Of a stretch of DNA of 64,000 nucleotides, positions 26,454 through 36,444 are shown piece after piece. The DNA is from Methanocellales archaeon. GTDB taxonomy: Archaea > Halobacteriota > UBA148 > JAUWXC01. The stretch's first letter is position 1. Every line of letters begins with the position of its first letter. The stretch is taken from positions 1 through 64,000 of the forward strand of contig JAUWQV010000003.1 of NCBI GenBank assembly GCA_030610945.1, read 5' to 3'. The notes beneath the pieces were generated by a model that had not been told where the DNA came from, ran no database searches, and worked only from the letters and a program-made list of their open reading frames with translations. The position numbers were made by a program, and so were the translations under genes.

Positions 26454-27120
26454 GTATTATGACCTGCACGTACACTCGCATCCAGAAGGTGTAGATGCCC
26501 CAGATAAACTTGTTTCAATGGCGAAGAGATATGGATATGCCGGTATAGTAATCGCCAATCACTCTGACCACTGGAGCGAATTCGTCGGCGCTATTAGTGG
26601 TGTTGAAATTGTCGCTACACGCACTGCAGAGTTGAAAAAGAAAATCGAAGAGTATCGCCCCAAGGTGGAGATACTGCTTGTTCACGGCGGAGATGTAAAA
26701 ATCAACAGGGCTGCCGTCGAGGATCCTAGGGTAGACATACTGGCACATCCTATTGGAAGAAATAACGAGTTCAATCATATTCTAGCCAAGCTCGCTGCTA
26801 AGAACGATGTCGCCATAGAGTTTAACATGGATGTACTTATCCACCTGAGAGGCAATCCCAGGATTTACGCCCTTTCCGACTTTCAGCACAATCTAAAATT
26901 GGCGAGAAAGTACGATGTTCCTATAATTCTTGCCAGCAATGCCATGTCCTGCTATGACCTGAGAGCGCCAAAAGAGATGGTTGCCCTGGCAAGCCTGTTT
27001 GGCATGAGTGAGGAAGAGGCAATCCTGGCGCTCAGCACGACGCCTATGAAAATCATCGAAACCAACAGGAAAAGAAAAAGCCCAGAATATGTGATAGAGG
27101 GTGTGGAGATAGTAAAATGA
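26446..27120 (+). CDS. rnp3: RNase P protein component 3 (Rpp30)
   Basis: 224 residues, PHP-like TIM barrel: YYDLHVHSHPEGVD, GYAGIVIANHSD, LVHGGDVKINRAAVEDPRVDILAHP, IEFNMDVLIH, ILASNAMSCYDLRAPKE. With Pop5, Rpp21 and Rpp29 it supports the catalytic RNA in 5' tRNA maturation; Rpp30 pairs with Pop5, whose gene follows with an ATGA overlap. Confidence 0.94.
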   Translation: MPKYYDLHVHSHPEGVDAPDKLVSMAKRYGYAGIVIANHSDHWSEFVGAISGVEIVATRTAELKKKIEEYRPKVEILLVHGGDVKINRAAVEDPRVDILAHPIGRNNEFNHILAKLAAKNDVAIEFNMDVLIHLRGNPRIYALSDFQHNLKLARKYDVPIILASNAMSCYDLRAPKEMVALASLFGMSEEEAILALSTTPMKIIETNRKRKSPEYVIEGVEIVK

Positions 27121-27485
27121 AACCGTTGCCACCCACACTACGGGAAAAAAGAAGGTATCTTGCATTTGAGGTCATGTCCGCCAGCAAAATAAGACGAGAC
27201 AATTTCATAAGCGAATTGCAATCAGCATCCCAATCCCTGTTGGGCGACGTGGGAGCAAGCCAGTGTAACCTCTGGCTCATTAACTTCGATGGCACAAGGG
27301 GGATCTTAAGATGCGCCAGAGACAAAACAACGCTGGCAAGAGCGGTACTCGCCACTATTGATAAAATCGAGAGGGGCAATGTTAGCATCAGAGTCCTTGG
27401 CATTTCCGGAACGATAAAGGGCGTAACAGAAAAGTTTATAGAACGACGGGGCATACCCAAAGATACATTTATAGAACGTATGTGA
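27117..27485 (+). CDS. rnp2: RNase P protein component 2 (Pop5)
   Basis: 122 residues: LPPTLREKRRYLAFEV at the start, LINFDGTRGILRCARDKTTLARAVLATI in the RRM-like core and RVLGISGTIKG. It forms a heterotetramer with Rpp30 and activates the RNase P RNA catalytic domain. Coupled to rnp3 by a 4-bp overlap. Confidence 0.93.
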   Translation: MKPLPPTLREKRRYLAFEVMSASKIRRDNFISELQSASQSLLGDVGASQCNLWLINFDGTRGILRCARDKTTLARAVLATIDKIERGNVSIRVLGISGTIKGVTEKFIERRGIPKDTFIERM

Positions 27486-27508
27486 AGTTAATTTAGGAGT
27501 GATATGCA

Positions 27509-28261
27509 ATGCAAATGATGCCTCAAATGGCCTATGATAGGGCCATCACAGTTTTCAGCCCAGATGGGAGATTATTTCAGGTAGAGTATGCCAGGGAGGC
27601 GGTGAAAAGAGGGACGACTGCTATCGGCATAAAAGCGATAGATGGTGTTGTACTTTTAGTAGACAAGAGGATTACCAGCCGCCTACTTGATGTAGAATCA
27701 GTAGAGAAGATATTCAAAATCGACGACCATATAGGTGCTGCAACATCCGGATTGGTCGCTGACGCCAGGGTGCTAATCGATAGGTCACGGGTAGAAGCAC
27801 AGGTAAACAGGATGACCTACAACGAGAAGATAGGAGTCGGAGTACTAGCCAAGAAGATTTGCGACCATATGCAGACTTACACACAATATGGCGGTGTGCG
27901 TCCGTATGGTACTGCCCTATTAATTGCAGGCGTCAACGATGATTCTATTGGGCTGTTTGAAACTGACCCAAGCGGCACATTACTAGAGTACAAGGCAACC
28001 AGCATCGGAGCTGGACGAAATGTTGTCATGGAAGTATTCGAGGCGCAGTACACGGATGATATCGACCTGAATGGCGCCATTTTACTCGCTATGGAGGCAT
28101 TGTACAAGGCAACGGAAGGCAAGCTTGAAGCACGAACAATAGAAATTGGAGTCATCGAGTTTAAAACTAAAATGTTCAAAAAACTTACAACTGAAGATGC
28201 TGGCAAGTACGTCCAACAAGTCCTTGAGCAACATGCCTCCGAATCACGCGAGAAAACGTAG
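27509..28261 (+). CDS. psmA: proteasome subunit alpha
   Basis: 250 residues. The alpha-type N-terminal signature [34 protein letters not shown] gates the 20S core. Remaining core: [47 protein letters not shown]. It forms the outer rings bound by PAN/AAA unfoldases. A separate ribosome site TAGGAGTGA lies upstream. Its place in this superoperon is conserved. Confidence 0.97.
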   Translation: MQMMPQMAYDRAITVFSPDGRLFQVEYAREAVKRGTTAIGIKAIDGVVLLVDKRITSRLLDVESVEKIFKIDDHIGAATSGLVADARVLIDRSRVEAQVNRMTYNEKIGVGVLAKKICDHMQTYTQYGGVRPYGTALLIAGVNDDSIGLFETDPSGTLLEYKATSIGAGRNVVMEVFEAQYTDDIDLNGAILLAMEALYKATEGKLEARTIEIGVIEFKTKMFKKLTTEDAGKYVQQVLEQHASESREKT

Positions 28262-28270
28262 GCGATCCGT

Positions 28271-28966
28271 ATGGTGACCCTGGACAAGGCGGTAGTGGCA
28301 AGATGCAAAAGTCATGGAGTGCATTTTGAGGTTTTAGTTGACCCAGACGCAGCACTAGCACTGAAAAGAGAGGAAGACATAAGCATTGACAAAGTGCTGG
28401 CCGTCGAAGACATATTTGAGGATGCGAGCAAGGGCGAGCGCAGCGCTGAAGAAGACCTGAAAAAAGCCTTCGGAACTACTGACGTACATTCTGCTGCAAG
28501 AGAAATAATTCTCAAGGGCGAGCTTCAGCTCACGTCTGAGCAGCGGAAACGGATGCAAGATGACAAACGCAGAAGGGTGATTGATACAATCGCCAGGAAC
28601 GCCATCAATCCACAGACAGGAGGGCCGCACCCGCCAGCAAGGATAGAAAAAGCGATGGAGGAGGCTGGCATACATATCGACCCATTCAAAAAGGTGGATG
28701 AAATCGTCACCGAAGTAATGAAGAAAATCAGGCCCATTATACCCATCCGTTTTGAAGAAGTAAAAGTCGCAGTTAAGATACCACCCCAATATGCCGCAAA
28801 ATCATATGGTGAAATCGCGGGTTTCGGGCATCTCGAAAAACAGGAATGGCAAAATGATGGGTCAGTGATTGTGGTTATTAAGATTCCAGCTGGAATGCAG
28901 GATGATTTGTATGGCTTGGTGAACCGCCTAACCAAAGGCGATGCCGAGACCAAACTATTAAGATAG
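28271..28966 (+). CDS. sdo1: ribosome maturation protein SBDS/Sdo1
   Basis: 231 residues with the FYSH domain at the N-terminus (VARCKSHGVHFEVLVDPDAALALK), then GGPHPPARIEKAME, a signature of archaeal SBDS, and a C-terminal ferredoxin-like domain (PIRFEEVKVAVKIPPQYAAKSYGEI). In eukaryotes it releases eIF6 from the large subunit with an EF-2-like GTPase. ATG at 28271, 9 bp after psmA. Confidence 0.94.
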   Translation: MVTLDKAVVARCKSHGVHFEVLVDPDAALALKREEDISIDKVLAVEDIFEDASKGERSAEEDLKKAFGTTDVHSAAREIILKGELQLTSEQRKRMQDDKRRRVIDTIARNAINPQTGGPHPPARIEKAMEEAGIHIDPFKKVDEIVTEVMKKIRPIIPIRFEEVKVAVKIPPQYAAKSYGEIAGFGHLEKQEWQNDGSVIVVIKIPAGMQDDLYGLVNRLTKGDAETKLLR

Positions 28967-29002
28967 ATGGCGTGGTCATTAGGATGCTTGAGGTATGTTA
29001 TT

Positions 29003-29665
29003 ATGAGTAAAGACTTGGCAATTCCCGGCGACCTTCTATCGGATGATGTTAGATTAGCCGGGGAGGGCACATATATTGAAGATGAGAAGGTGTACGCTTC
29101 AGTATGTGGAGTCGTAGATAGGGGAGAGAAGATTAGAGTAGCGCCGCTAACAGGAAAATACATGCCATGCAGCGGCGATGTTGTAATTGGAAAGATAATA
29201 GATGTGCGCTTTTCAAGTTGGACGGTTGATATCAACTCGCCGTATGAAGCACGTTTACACATCTCAGAATACCCGAAGCGGATAAACCCCGGAGAGGCGA
29301 ATCAACACCTCGGAATAGGCGAGTTGATTATCGCCAAGGTGACAGGTGTAGATGCAGCCATGAGGGTCGACCTCACCATGAGGGATGGCGGAAAAGCCAT
29401 TAGAAGTGGCAGATTAATTGAGATATCACACACCAAGATTCCCAGAGCGATAGGACGGGGCGGGTCAATGATAAATTTGATAAAAAATGAGACAAATTGT
29501 GACATTTTTGTTAGCCAGAATGGGCGCATCTGGATTAATGGCAGAGAAGACATGGTAACTCTTGCTGCTGATGCACTGCTGAAAATTGAACAAGAGGCGC
29601 ACATGTTTGGATTGACAGATACAATTAGAGAATTTATAGAAAATGCAAAGAGGGATAGAAAATGA
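29003..29665 (+). CDS. rrp4: exosome complex RNA-binding subunit Rrp4
   Basis: 220 residues: N-terminal beta domain ([31 protein letters not shown]), S1 domain ([32 protein letters not shown]) and KH domain ([33 protein letters not shown]). It caps the exosome ring and feeds RNA to Rrp41. ATG 29003 has TGAGGT about 10 bp before it; a start at 28967 overlapping the SBDS stop is possible but adds an unconserved stretch. Confidence 0.94.
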   Translation: MSKDLAIPGDLLSDDVRLAGEGTYIEDEKVYASVCGVVDRGEKIRVAPLTGKYMPCSGDVVIGKIIDVRFSSWTVDINSPYEARLHISEYPKRINPGEANQHLGIGELIIAKVTGVDAAMRVDLTMRDGGKAIRSGRLIEISHTKIPRAIGRGGSMINLIKNETNCDIFVSQNGRIWINGREDMVTLAADALLKIEQEAHMFGLTDTIREFIENAKRDRK

Positions 29666-30384
29666 AAGGCAAACCTGAAAAACTTATAGTGAAGGGTAAG
29701 CGGCTCGATGGAAGAAAATTAGATGAGCTTAGGCCCGTCAAGATTGAAATAGGTGTTTTAAAAAGGGCAGACGGTTCGTGTTACTTGGAGATAGGCAATA
29801 ACAAAGTGATGGCTGCAGTGTATGGGCCAAGAGAGGTTCATCCACGCCATGTCCAAGAGGCTACCAGGGCAATTGTTAGATATAGATATAATATGGCATC
29901 ATTTTCCGTAGAAGACAGAAAAAGGCCAGGACCTGACCGCCGCTCCATTGAGATATCAAAAGTGAGTAGAGAGTCATTTGAGCCCATGGTCATCAAGGAG
30001 TGTTTTCCCAAGGCAGCAGTAGATATTTTCGTGGAAATACTGCAGGCAGATGCAGGCACTAGAACTGCAGGAATTAATGCAGCATCACTTGCATTGGCAG
30101 ATGCAGGCATTCCAATGAGAGGATTGGTGTCCTCTTGTGCAGCTGGAAAAGTAGATGGGCAAATTATCCTTGACCCCATGAAAGAGGAAGACAACTATGG
30201 CGAAGCAGATATGCCAATCGCGATGGTAGCGCCGGATAATGTCACGCTGTTGCAAATGGATGGTCATTTCACCAAAGATGAATTTAAACAGGCATTTGAG
30301 CTGGCCAAGAAGGGCTGCGCGCAAATCTACGAGATGCAGCGACAGGCATTAATTGCAAAATATGGTGCGGAGGGGAAACAATGA
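29662..30384 (+). CDS. rrp41: exosome catalytic subunit Rrp41
   Basis: 240 residues, RNase PH fold: [69 protein letters not shown], and the active-site region [15 protein letters not shown] with the catalytic Asp. It degrades RNA 3' to 5' phosphorolytically in a hexamer with Rrp42. Overlaps its neighbours on both sides by 4 bp. Confidence 0.96.
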   Translation: MKGKPEKLIVKGKRLDGRKLDELRPVKIEIGVLKRADGSCYLEIGNNKVMAAVYGPREVHPRHVQEATRAIVRYRYNMASFSVEDRKRPGPDRRSIEISKVSRESFEPMVIKECFPKAAVDIFVEILQADAGTRTAGINAASLALADAGIPMRGLVSSCAAGKVDGQIILDPMKEEDNYGEADMPIAMVAPDNVTLLQMDGHFTKDEFKQAFELAKKGCAQIYEMQRQALIAKYGAEGKQ

Positions 30385-31163
30385 GCGATAATATCGTTGC
30401 TGAAATTAAAAAGGAGTACATATACGACCTGGCAAAAAGAGATGAGCGTGCAGATGGTAGAGCGTTAGACCAATATAGGAACATCTCCATTGAAACTGGG
30501 GTAATAAGCAAAGCCGAAGGGTCTGCACGCGTTCAGATTGGGGACACCCAAGTGCTTGTGGGCGTGAAGATTCAACCTGGTGAACCTTTTCCAGACACGC
30601 CAGATAAAGGTGTTATCATCACAAATGCGGAACTGATCCCACTTGCATCTCCTACCTTTGAGTCAGGGCCGCCAAGGGAGGGTGCGATCGAATTAGCAAG
30701 AGTTGTTGACAGGGGAATCAGGGAATCAGGCGCACTTGACCTGGCGAAACTCTGTATCGAAGAGGGAGTCAAGGTCTGGATGGTCTTCATCGATGTGCAT
30801 GTGCTGGACTATGATGGCAATCTGATAGATGCTGCTGCGCTTGGTGCGATTGCAGCACTGTTAAATGCCAAGTTGCCAAACGAGCGATATGACATGGGCA
30901 AGGATGCTCAGTTATCAGTAGAAGATTTGCCGGTAGCTGTCACCGTCGCAGAGATAGGGGGCAAGCTTCTGGTCGACCCATGTTTAGAAGAAGAGCAAAT
31001 CACACCCACAAAACTGACGATGATTTTCAACAAGGATGACGCCGTAGCAGGGATGCAAAAAAGTGGAACGGGCATGCTTACCTCCGAACAGGTATACCAA
31101 GCAATTGAGATGGCATCCAAAAAAGCAAAAGAAATACGAAAGAAATTCTTGGAGAAGGGTTAA
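30381..31163 (+). CDS. rrp42: exosome subunit Rrp42
   Basis: 260 residues, RNase PH fold without catalytic residues: [93 protein letters not shown]. It forms the ring with Rrp41 and contributes to phosphate and RNA binding. Its stop overlaps the eL43 ATG. Confidence 0.96.
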   Translation: MSDNIVAEIKKEYIYDLAKRDERADGRALDQYRNISIETGVISKAEGSARVQIGDTQVLVGVKIQPGEPFPDTPDKGVIITNAELIPLASPTFESGPPREGAIELARVVDRGIRESGALDLAKLCIEEGVKVWMVFIDVHVLDYDGNLIDAAALGAIAALLNAKLPNERYDMGKDAQLSVEDLPVAVTVAEIGGKLLVDPCLEEEQITPTKLTMIFNKDDAVAGMQKSGTGMLTSEQVYQAIEMASKKAKEIRKKFLEKG

Positions 31164-31438
31164 TGGCCAAGTTGAAGAAGGTCGGGTCTGCTGGTCGTTT
31201 CGGCCCCAGATATGGGCGAAAAAATAGGAAGAAGATAGCAAGCATCGAAGAGCAGACGCGCGGGCCGCATACATGTCCACAATGCGGCTACGCATCCGTA
31301 TCGCGAGTTGGGGCGGGCATCTGGCGCTGCGCAAAATGTAAGTTCACGTTTGCTGGCGGTGCCTATGTGCCACAGACGCCAGTGGGAAAAACACAAACAC
31401 CTAGTGGCGACATAAAGGAGGCTGAGCATGGTGTATAG
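31163..31438 (+). CDS. rpl37ae: ribosomal protein eL43 (L37ae)
   Basis: 91 residues. [22 protein letters not shown] at the N-terminus, a zinc ribbon CPQC...CAKC (about 38-59), then [14 protein letters not shown]. Large subunit protein. One-base overlap with rrp42 upstream and 11 bp with rpoP downstream. Confidence 0.95.
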   Translation: MAKLKKVGSAGRFGPRYGRKNRKKIASIEEQTRGPHTCPQCGYASVSRVGAGIWRCAKCKFTFAGGAYVPQTPVGKTQTPSGDIKEAEHGV

Positions 31439-31565
31439 ATGCGCCAGATGCAAGCAGGTTATAGAAATTGACACGGAAGCTGGTGGTGTCCGGTGCTCAT
31501 ACTGCGGACACAGGATACTCCTGAAGGAAAGAGGCGCTACCATCAAAAGGGTCAATGCCAAATGA
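31428..31565 (+). CDS. rpoP: RNA polymerase subunit Rpo12 (P)
   Basis: 45 residues, too short for many gene callers. [12 protein letters not shown] and [24 protein letters not shown]: the zinc ribbon C-x2-C / C-x2-C and the conserved basic C-terminus of Rpo12/Rpb12. ATG 31428 lies in the eL43 tail and the TGA overlaps the Pcc1 ATG. The gene order eL43-rpoP-pcc1-pfdB is standard in euryarchaea. Confidence 0.93.
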   Translation: MVYRCARCKQVIEIDTEAGGVRCSYCGHRILLKERGATIKRVNAK

Positions 31566-31792
31566 TTTCATCTGTGTTTGAGATTGAATTAGGAGAATAT
31601 ACTGACACAGTGTACCGCTCTTTATGCCCAGAACTTGATGATGTGCCATCCCCGCGGTCTGGTGTCACCTTAGAACTGGAGGGCGGCACGATTAAACTCA
31701 GCATAGAGGCAAGCGATATTGTTTCGCTTAGGGCAGCGCTGAATACATGGCTGAGGCTGGTTAAGATTGCGCATGAGATGGCAAAGATGTGA
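31562..31792 (+). CDS. pcc1: KEOPS complex subunit Pcc1
   Basis: 76 residues. [58 protein letters not shown]: the Pcc1 fold in its classic neighbourhood. Pcc1 bridges Kae1 in the KEOPS complex. The ATG 31562 overlaps the rpoP stop (ATGA), excluding the longer upstream frame. A second Pcc1-family gene is at 18820-19011. Confidence 0.88.
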   Translation: MISSVFEIELGEYTDTVYRSLCPELDDVPSPRSGVTLELEGGTIKLSIEASDIVSLRAALNTWLRLVKIAHEMAKM

Positions 31793-31861
31793 TTATGAAC
31801 GCCTCACAATTATTAAGTCAGGTTAATTTAATTGGGATGATGACATAGGAAGTGTGATAGA

Positions 31862-32227
31862 ATGAGTACTGAATTACCCCCGCAGATTCAAAACCAATTG
31901 GCACAGTTGCAACAGGTACAGCAGCAGGCACAGGCAATATATGCGCAAAAAACGCAAATGGAGTTGATGCTCCGCGAGGCCGAGCAAGCATTGGAAGAGT
32001 TAGAGAAACTGGGCAAGGACGCGGTGGTCTACAAGGGCGTCGGCCAGTTATTGATTAAATCTGAGAAAAACGCCATGAAAGAGGACTTGGCAGAGAAAAA
32101 GGAGACGCTGACGCTCAGGTTAAAAACGCTTGAAAAGCAGGAAGAGAGGATTCAAAAGCGCTTCCAGGAACTTCAAGAGCAAATCAAGGCAGCTCTGGGC
32201 AAGAAAGAGAGTGCTGGGTATGGGTAG
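31862..32227 (+). CDS. pfdB: prefoldin subunit beta
   Basis: 121 residues: a coiled coil (about 5-45), a beta hairpin with DAVVYKGVGQLLIKSEK, and a second coiled coil (about 70-115). Two alpha and four beta subunits form the jellyfish-shaped holdase that hands unfolded proteins to the thermosome. ATG 31862 after AGTGTGATAGA. Normal length. Confidence 0.94.
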   Translation: MSTELPPQIQNQLAQLQQVQQQAQAIYAQKTQMELMLREAEQALEELEKLGKDAVVYKGVGQLLIKSEKNAMKEDLAEKKETLTLRLKTLEKQEERIQKRFQELQEQIKAALGKKESAGYG

Positions 32228-32264
32228 GGAAGTGAGCGATTAGGAAGGGGTAAAAAGAATTGTG

Positions 32265-32459
32265 ATGACGGTAGAATTATTATTAGAACGTATATTCAGA
32301 GGAAAGTTCAAAATAGAATGGGTGACGAAAAGAGCAATAAAGGTAGATCAATTCTTCTTTCGTCTTGCCCTTTTTCACTTGCTTAAACCTGAAACTGCAT
32401 TGACATACATAAAACAACTTAAAGAAATTCTCGAGAGGTATGCAGAAGAATTAAAGTGA
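32265..32459 (+). CDS. small hypothetical protein at the end of the exosome operon
   Basis: 64 residues, mostly helical and basic (RIFRGKFKIEWVTKRAIKVDQFFFRLALFHLL...YIKQLKEILERYAEELK). It follows prefoldin beta by 37 bp with AGGGGT upstream and ends just before the convergent leuA. A GTG at 32262 is also possible. In other archaea a small protein of unknown function (DUF3194) follows pfdB; I cannot confirm this is that family. Confidence 0.5.
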   Translation: MTVELLLERIFRGKFKIEWVTKRAIKVDQFFFRLALFHLLKPETALTYIKQLKEILERYAEELK

Positions 32460-32475
32460 TTTTGAAGCCTAATCG

Positions 32476-33975
32476 TCATTGCTTCTTCAGCATCAACCTG
32501 TTTATCGCGCTTACTAATGCTTCCACAGATGCCATGACAATATCCTCACGTGCAGCTCTTGCTGTGACAATATTTCCCTCTTCATCCTCCACGCCAATCG
32601 TCACCTCGGCCAGTGCATCTGAGCCGCCGGTAATGGCGTCCAGCCTATAATCCCGCAATTTTATTTTTGCTTTCTTTCCAAGAATAGCCTGCACTGCTTT
32701 CAGCGCAGCGTCGACTGGTCCAACGCCAGTCTGAGTTCCCGTTTTTTGCTTTCCGTGAACTTTTGCCTTGATTGTGGCTGTAGGCGGGACCTTGCTGCCT
32801 GTCGTAACCGAAACCTCTTCCAGCACAATCGCCTGCTCCCCTTTGGCCACCTCGCCAGTGACGGCTTCAGCAATCGCGTAAAGGTCTACATCTGTTACTC
32901 TCTTCCCTTTGTCGCCCAGGTCCTTAATCCGCTGCATTATTTCATCAAGTTGTACAGCCGTCGGTTTCACGCCCGCCTCATGCAACGCCTTCTTTACGGC
33001 ATGCTTCCCGGCATGCTTTCCAACTACTATGCGGCGCCTATGCCCCACCATCTCGGGCGTCATCACCCCTGGCTCAAAGGTCTCTGCCTTCCTGAGCACG
33101 CCGTGTGTGTGAATGCCGGATTCATGAGAGAAGGCATTCTCTCCAACCACTGGCGTGTTAGGTGGTATATGAATTCCAGACAGACGCTCTACCAACCGTG
33201 ACGTCTCGACCAGATACTTGGTTTTGATATTCGTTTTGACGCCGTAGATAGAATGGAGGCTCATGACCGTTTCTTCCAGAGAGGCATTTCCAGCCCTCTC
33301 ACCAAGACCGTTGACGGTCACCTGGACCTGTTGCGCCCCCGCCTCTACAGCGGCAAGGGTATTCGCCACGGCCAGCCCAAAATCGTTGTGACAGTGCACG
33401 TCAATGGGGACCTTTATCACGTTGCAAATATCGCCGATAAATTCATACATCGCCGATGGCACCATCACGCCCACGGTATCTGGAACGTTGATGATATCTG
33501 CACCAGCTTTCTCAACACCCTGATAGACCTTGAGCAGGTAATCCATGTCAGTCCTGGTGGCATCCATGGCAGAGAAGAGACATGTTACACCATGCTTTTT
33601 GATGTATTCAACTGCATCTACTGCAAGCTGCAGTACCTCTTCTTTGCTCTTCTTGATCGTGTACTTGATCTGGATGTCCGAAGTTGGAATGAAGGCATGG
33701 ATTATATCCACCCCACAATCCAGACATGCATCGATATCGGATTTGGTCACCCTGGATAGCCCACATATCTTTGAGTTTAGCCCGGCATGAGCGATTTTTT
33801 TCACTGACTCCCTCTCGCCCTTTGATGCAATTGGAAAACCAGCCTCGATTATGTCAACACCCAGTTTATCCAGCTGATGCGCTATAACGAGCTTGTTATG
33901 AGATGTTAGAGATACACCAGGCGTTTGCTCCCCATCCCTAAGCGTGGTATCAAATATCTTAACGTTTTTATGCAT
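32476..33975 (-). CDS. leuA: 2-isopropylmalate synthase (LeuA family)
   Basis: 499 residues. The HMGL-like barrel begins [18 protein letters not shown]; other marks are [12 protein letters not shown] (metal His), [14 protein letters not shown] and [11 protein letters not shown]-terminal LeuA dimer domain (about 380-495) would bind leucine for feedback control. It condenses 2-oxoisovalerate with acetyl-CoA in leucine synthesis; closely related enzymes make citramalate or homocitrate, which cannot be excluded by eye. A minus-strand TATA lies near 34063-34073, giving a leader of about 90 bp. Confidence 0.9.
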   Translation of the reverse strand: MHKNVKIFDTTLRDGEQTPGVSLTSHNKLVIAHQLDKLGVDIIEAGFPIASKGERESVKKIAHAGLNSKICGLSRVTKSDIDACLDCGVDIIHAFIPTSDIQIKYTIKKSKEEVLQLAVDAVEYIKKHGVTCLFSAMDATRTDMDYLLKVYQGVEKAGADIINVPDTVGVMVPSAMYEFIGDICNVIKVPIDVHCHNDFGLAVANTLAAVEAGAQQVQVTVNGLGERAGNASLEETVMSLHSIYGVKTNIKTKYLVETSRLVERLSGIHIPPNTPVVGENAFSHESGIHTHGVLRKAETFEPGVMTPEMVGHRRRIVVGKHAGKHAVKKALHEAGVKPTAVQLDEIMQRIKDLGDKGKRVTDVDLYAIAEAVTGEVAKGEQAIVLEEVSVTTGSKVPPTATIKAKVHGKQKTGTQTGVGPVDAALKAVQAILGKKAKIKLRDYRLDAITGGSDALAEVTIGVEDEEGNIVTARAAREDIVMASVEALVSAINRLMLKKQ

Positions 33976-34092
33976 ACCCTTGCGAATCGACTCAATGTAG
34001 TAAAAGGCGATCCCTCGCTTTACTTTCTTTCACCATGATATCAACTGTTAATTGTGCATCAGATTATAAAACACTTTCTTCAGCACATCAAG

Positions 34093-34140
34093 TATATAAC
34101 ACCAAACAAGATAATACTTCAATGAAGGAAGGGTGAAAAT
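34093..34140 (+). promoter_or_regulatory. promoter and ribosome site of the CBS-domain gene
   Basis: TATATAAC at 34093-34100 and GAAGGAAGGGTGA just before the ATG at 34141. The divergent leuA promoter lies about 25 bp to the left, so the 165-bp gap holds both promoters. Confidence 0.5.
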
Positions 34141-34689
34141 ATGGGAAGAATTTGTGCGTTTTGTGGAGCGCCTATACCGATCGAGTCCGAGCAGATTTAC
34201 TGCTCTAAGTGCCTGAACAGAATGGCGATGAAGATGCCAGTGCGAGATATCATGATCTCAAATGTCATTACAGCCGGTGGCAGCACGACGGCATTAGAAG
34301 GGGCACGAAAGATGGTAGAGCACAAGATAGGTAGCCTGGTAATAACCGAGGACGACAAACCCATCGGCATCGTGACCGAACGAGATATGATACAAAAGGT
34401 CATGTCCAAGGACATAGCGCCCAGTTCAGTGAGGTTAAAGGATGTGATGTCTCAACCACTGGTTACCATCAAACCTGATGAGGGCCTATCGAGTGTGGCA
34501 CAAAAAATGCTGGAGAAGAACATACGAAGATTGCCCATTGTCGAGAACGACAAATTGGTTGGCATCATCACCGATGCCGATATGATATCGTTTGCGTCCA
34601 GCGTTACAGACACCCTTACAAAGTTGATGGAGACAAACTTCAAAGGACATGTGCATCAGCTGATCAGGGAAGAGAAGAAGAGGAAATAA
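34141..34689 (+). CDS. zinc-ribbon protein with paired CBS domains
   Basis: 182 residues. An N-terminal CAFC...CSKC ribbon (about 5-22), then two CBS domains (VRDIMISNVITAGGSTTALEGARKM...GIVTERDMIQKV; LKDVMSQPLVTIKPDEGLSSVAQKM...GIITDADMISFA). CBS pairs sense adenosyl ligands such as AMP or ATP. It precedes the transporter and PhoU-like genes in the same direction, so it may tune them. Target unknown. Confidence 0.85.
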   Translation: MGRICAFCGAPIPIESEQIYCSKCLNRMAMKMPVRDIMISNVITAGGSTTALEGARKMVEHKIGSLVITEDDKPIGIVTERDMIQKVMSKDIAPSSVRLKDVMSQPLVTIKPDEGLSSVAQKMLEKNIRRLPIVENDKLVGIITDADMISFASSVTDTLTKLMETNFKGHVHQLIREEKKRK

Positions 34690-34699
34690 GATAGGTTCA

Positions 34700-35776
34700 T
34701 TGGGAGGTAGTAGTATAGCGGACAGAAAAAATACAATACTTTTTATTGTAGGCTTATACGTTTTCCTCCTCTCCATCGTTGGGATGGGTAATGCAGCAAA
34801 AGCCATGGGACAACCATTTGCAGACCTCGTGCTTGGAGGTGTGTCCAATCCCATAGCAGGGTTATTTGCTGGCATGCTGGCAACGTCTCTGATTCAAAGC
34901 AGCAGCGCAACGACTTCCATGGTCGTAGCCCTGGTAGCCAGTGGCACTTTGAATTTGGAGATGGCAATACCGGTTATAATGGGTGCAAACATGGGCACGA
35001 CCGTGACAAATACGCTGGTCTCCCTGGGACACGTCACGCGGAAGGATGAATTTAGAAGAGCTTTCGCAGCAAGCACTATCCACGATATCTTTAATTTACT
35101 GTGCATCTTAGTTGTCTTTCCTCTCCAGTATTATACGAACTTTCTAGGCATACTTTCCAATAACGTGGCGCTGGTTTTGATAGGGAAAGAAGCAATCAAA
35201 TTTCCAAGTCCTGTGAAGATTGTAACCGCGCCCGTCGTAGACTTTTTCGCGCGATACGTTCCCTCCATCGTGTTAATGATTGCATTCGTTATTTTATTAT
35301 TCATCGGGTTGAAACTCATGACAGATTCCATGAAGGTCATAATGACCGGTAGATTGAGGAGAGCTATAGACACGACATTCAGTAAACCAAAAAAGAGCTT
35401 CTTGACCGGTCTAACATTTACGGCTATAATACAGAGCAGCAGCATAACCACTTCATTAGTTGTTCCACTTGCTGGAGCTGGTTTAGCAACTACAGCAATG
35501 GTATTTCCATATGCACTGGGGGCGAACATCGGCACGACGGTAACTGCCCTGATAGCAGCCCTTGCGACAGGGAGCACGATAGCCATAGCAGCTGCCCTTG
35601 CACACCTATTCTTCAATGTCATCGGAATATGTATATGGTATCCATTAAAAAAGGTGCCCATAGGAATATCTGAACGACTGGCTGATACTATGCAAGCGCA
35701 TGGGAGTTATGCAATAATCTATATAATCATAGCGTTCTTCATAATACCTGCTATGGTGATAACGTTGTTATATTGA
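34700..35776 (+). CDS. Na/Pi cotransporter-family membrane protein
   Basis: 358 residues with about eight membrane helices. The paired QSSSATTS and QSSSITTS motifs (about 71-78 and 240-247), each followed by a GANxGTT motif, mark the NptA/PNaS repeat that binds phosphate and sodium. The next gene is PhoU-like, as in bacterial NptA fusions. The start is unclear: TTG 34700 has no site upstream, while GGGAGGT lies inside, 7 bp before an in-frame ATA at 34715. Confidence 0.88.
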   Translation: MGGSSIADRKNTILFIVGLYVFLLSIVGMGNAAKAMGQPFADLVLGGVSNPIAGLFAGMLATSLIQSSSATTSMVVALVASGTLNLEMAIPVIMGANMGTTVTNTLVSLGHVTRKDEFRRAFAASTIHDIFNLLCILVVFPLQYYTNFLGILSNNVALVLIGKEAIKFPSPVKIVTAPVVDFFARYVPSIVLMIAFVILLFIGLKLMTDSMKVIMTGRLRRAIDTTFSKPKKSFLTGLTFTAIIQSSSITTSLVVPLAGAGLATTAMVFPYALGANIGTTVTALIAALATGSTIAIAAALAHLFFNVIGICIWYPLKKVPIGISERLADTMQAHGSYAIIYIIIAFFIIPAMVITLLY

Positions 35777-35785
35777 GGTGGACGA

Positions 35786-36442
35786 ATGGTCTTTAAATTG
35801 ATAAGCGAAATCGTAAAAGGGAACATTGTGCTCCAAGAACTGTCAGGTGGTATCAGAGATATGTACAAAACCTCCAGGGAGATGTACAAGGACGTATGGA
35901 TAGCGATACTGACCAAAGATAAAGACCTGGCGCAGAGAGCTCTGAAGAGAGATGATGAAGTCAATGCCAAAGAAGTAAAAATTAGAGAGAATTCATTGAA
36001 ATATATAGCGACATCGATGATTCCCGTGGATGTCACGATCGCTTTTTCCATGATAGATCTGGCATCGATATTGGAATCAATGGCGGACTATGCTTGTGTG
36101 TTGGCCAAGATGTGTATTGGCGGCAGAATAAGATATGAAAAAGGGGAAAAGTACTCAAAGATGCTGGAAAAAGCCGACCAAATCATTGTGGATATGTTTG
36201 ACAATGCGCTTGTTGCCCTGGAAGAAGAGGACAGAAAGAGGGCCAAGAAAGTCGTGAAGCAATATGACGATGTGCTTAATCTTCAGAAAGAGCTAATGGA
36301 AAAAATAGACGAGGATAAAAGAATAGAGCCGGGCAGAGCGGGCGGATTGGTGATGGCAATGAACAGCTTTGCACGGATTGGCAGGAAATTGAGTTTGGTT
36401 GCAGGCTGCGTTTTAAAACCATATCCGATGTTGAGGCATTGA
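35786..36442 (+). CDS. PhoU-domain protein
   Basis: 218 residues, all-helical, with two related three-helix blocks. The segments [52 protein letters not shown] follow the PhoU pattern (E-x-IRR-like and helical E/D metal sites). It probably regulates the adjacent Na/Pi-type transporter, as PhoU proteins do for Pst and NptA. It starts 9 bp after the transporter stop with GGTGG upstream, and overlaps the region before mptA. Confidence 0.8.
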   Translation: MVFKLISEIVKGNIVLQELSGGIRDMYKTSREMYKDVWIAILTKDKDLAQRALKRDDEVNAKEVKIRENSLKYIATSMIPVDVTIAFSMIDLASILESMADYACVLAKMCIGGRIRYEKGEKYSKMLEKADQIIVDMFDNALVALEEEDRKRAKKVVKQYDDVLNLQKELMEKIDEDKRIEPGRAGGLVMAMNSFARIGRKLSLVAGCVLKPYPMLRH

Positions 36443-36444
36443 GC

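Noticed and set aside
28525-29262. 245-residue minus-strand ORF across SBDS and Rrp4
   Set aside because: Lies opposite two certain genes, with no family pattern; a shadow frame.
32476-33975. Split leu operon on the minus strand
   Set aside because: Only leuA is present; convergent and divergent neighbours are unrelated genes.
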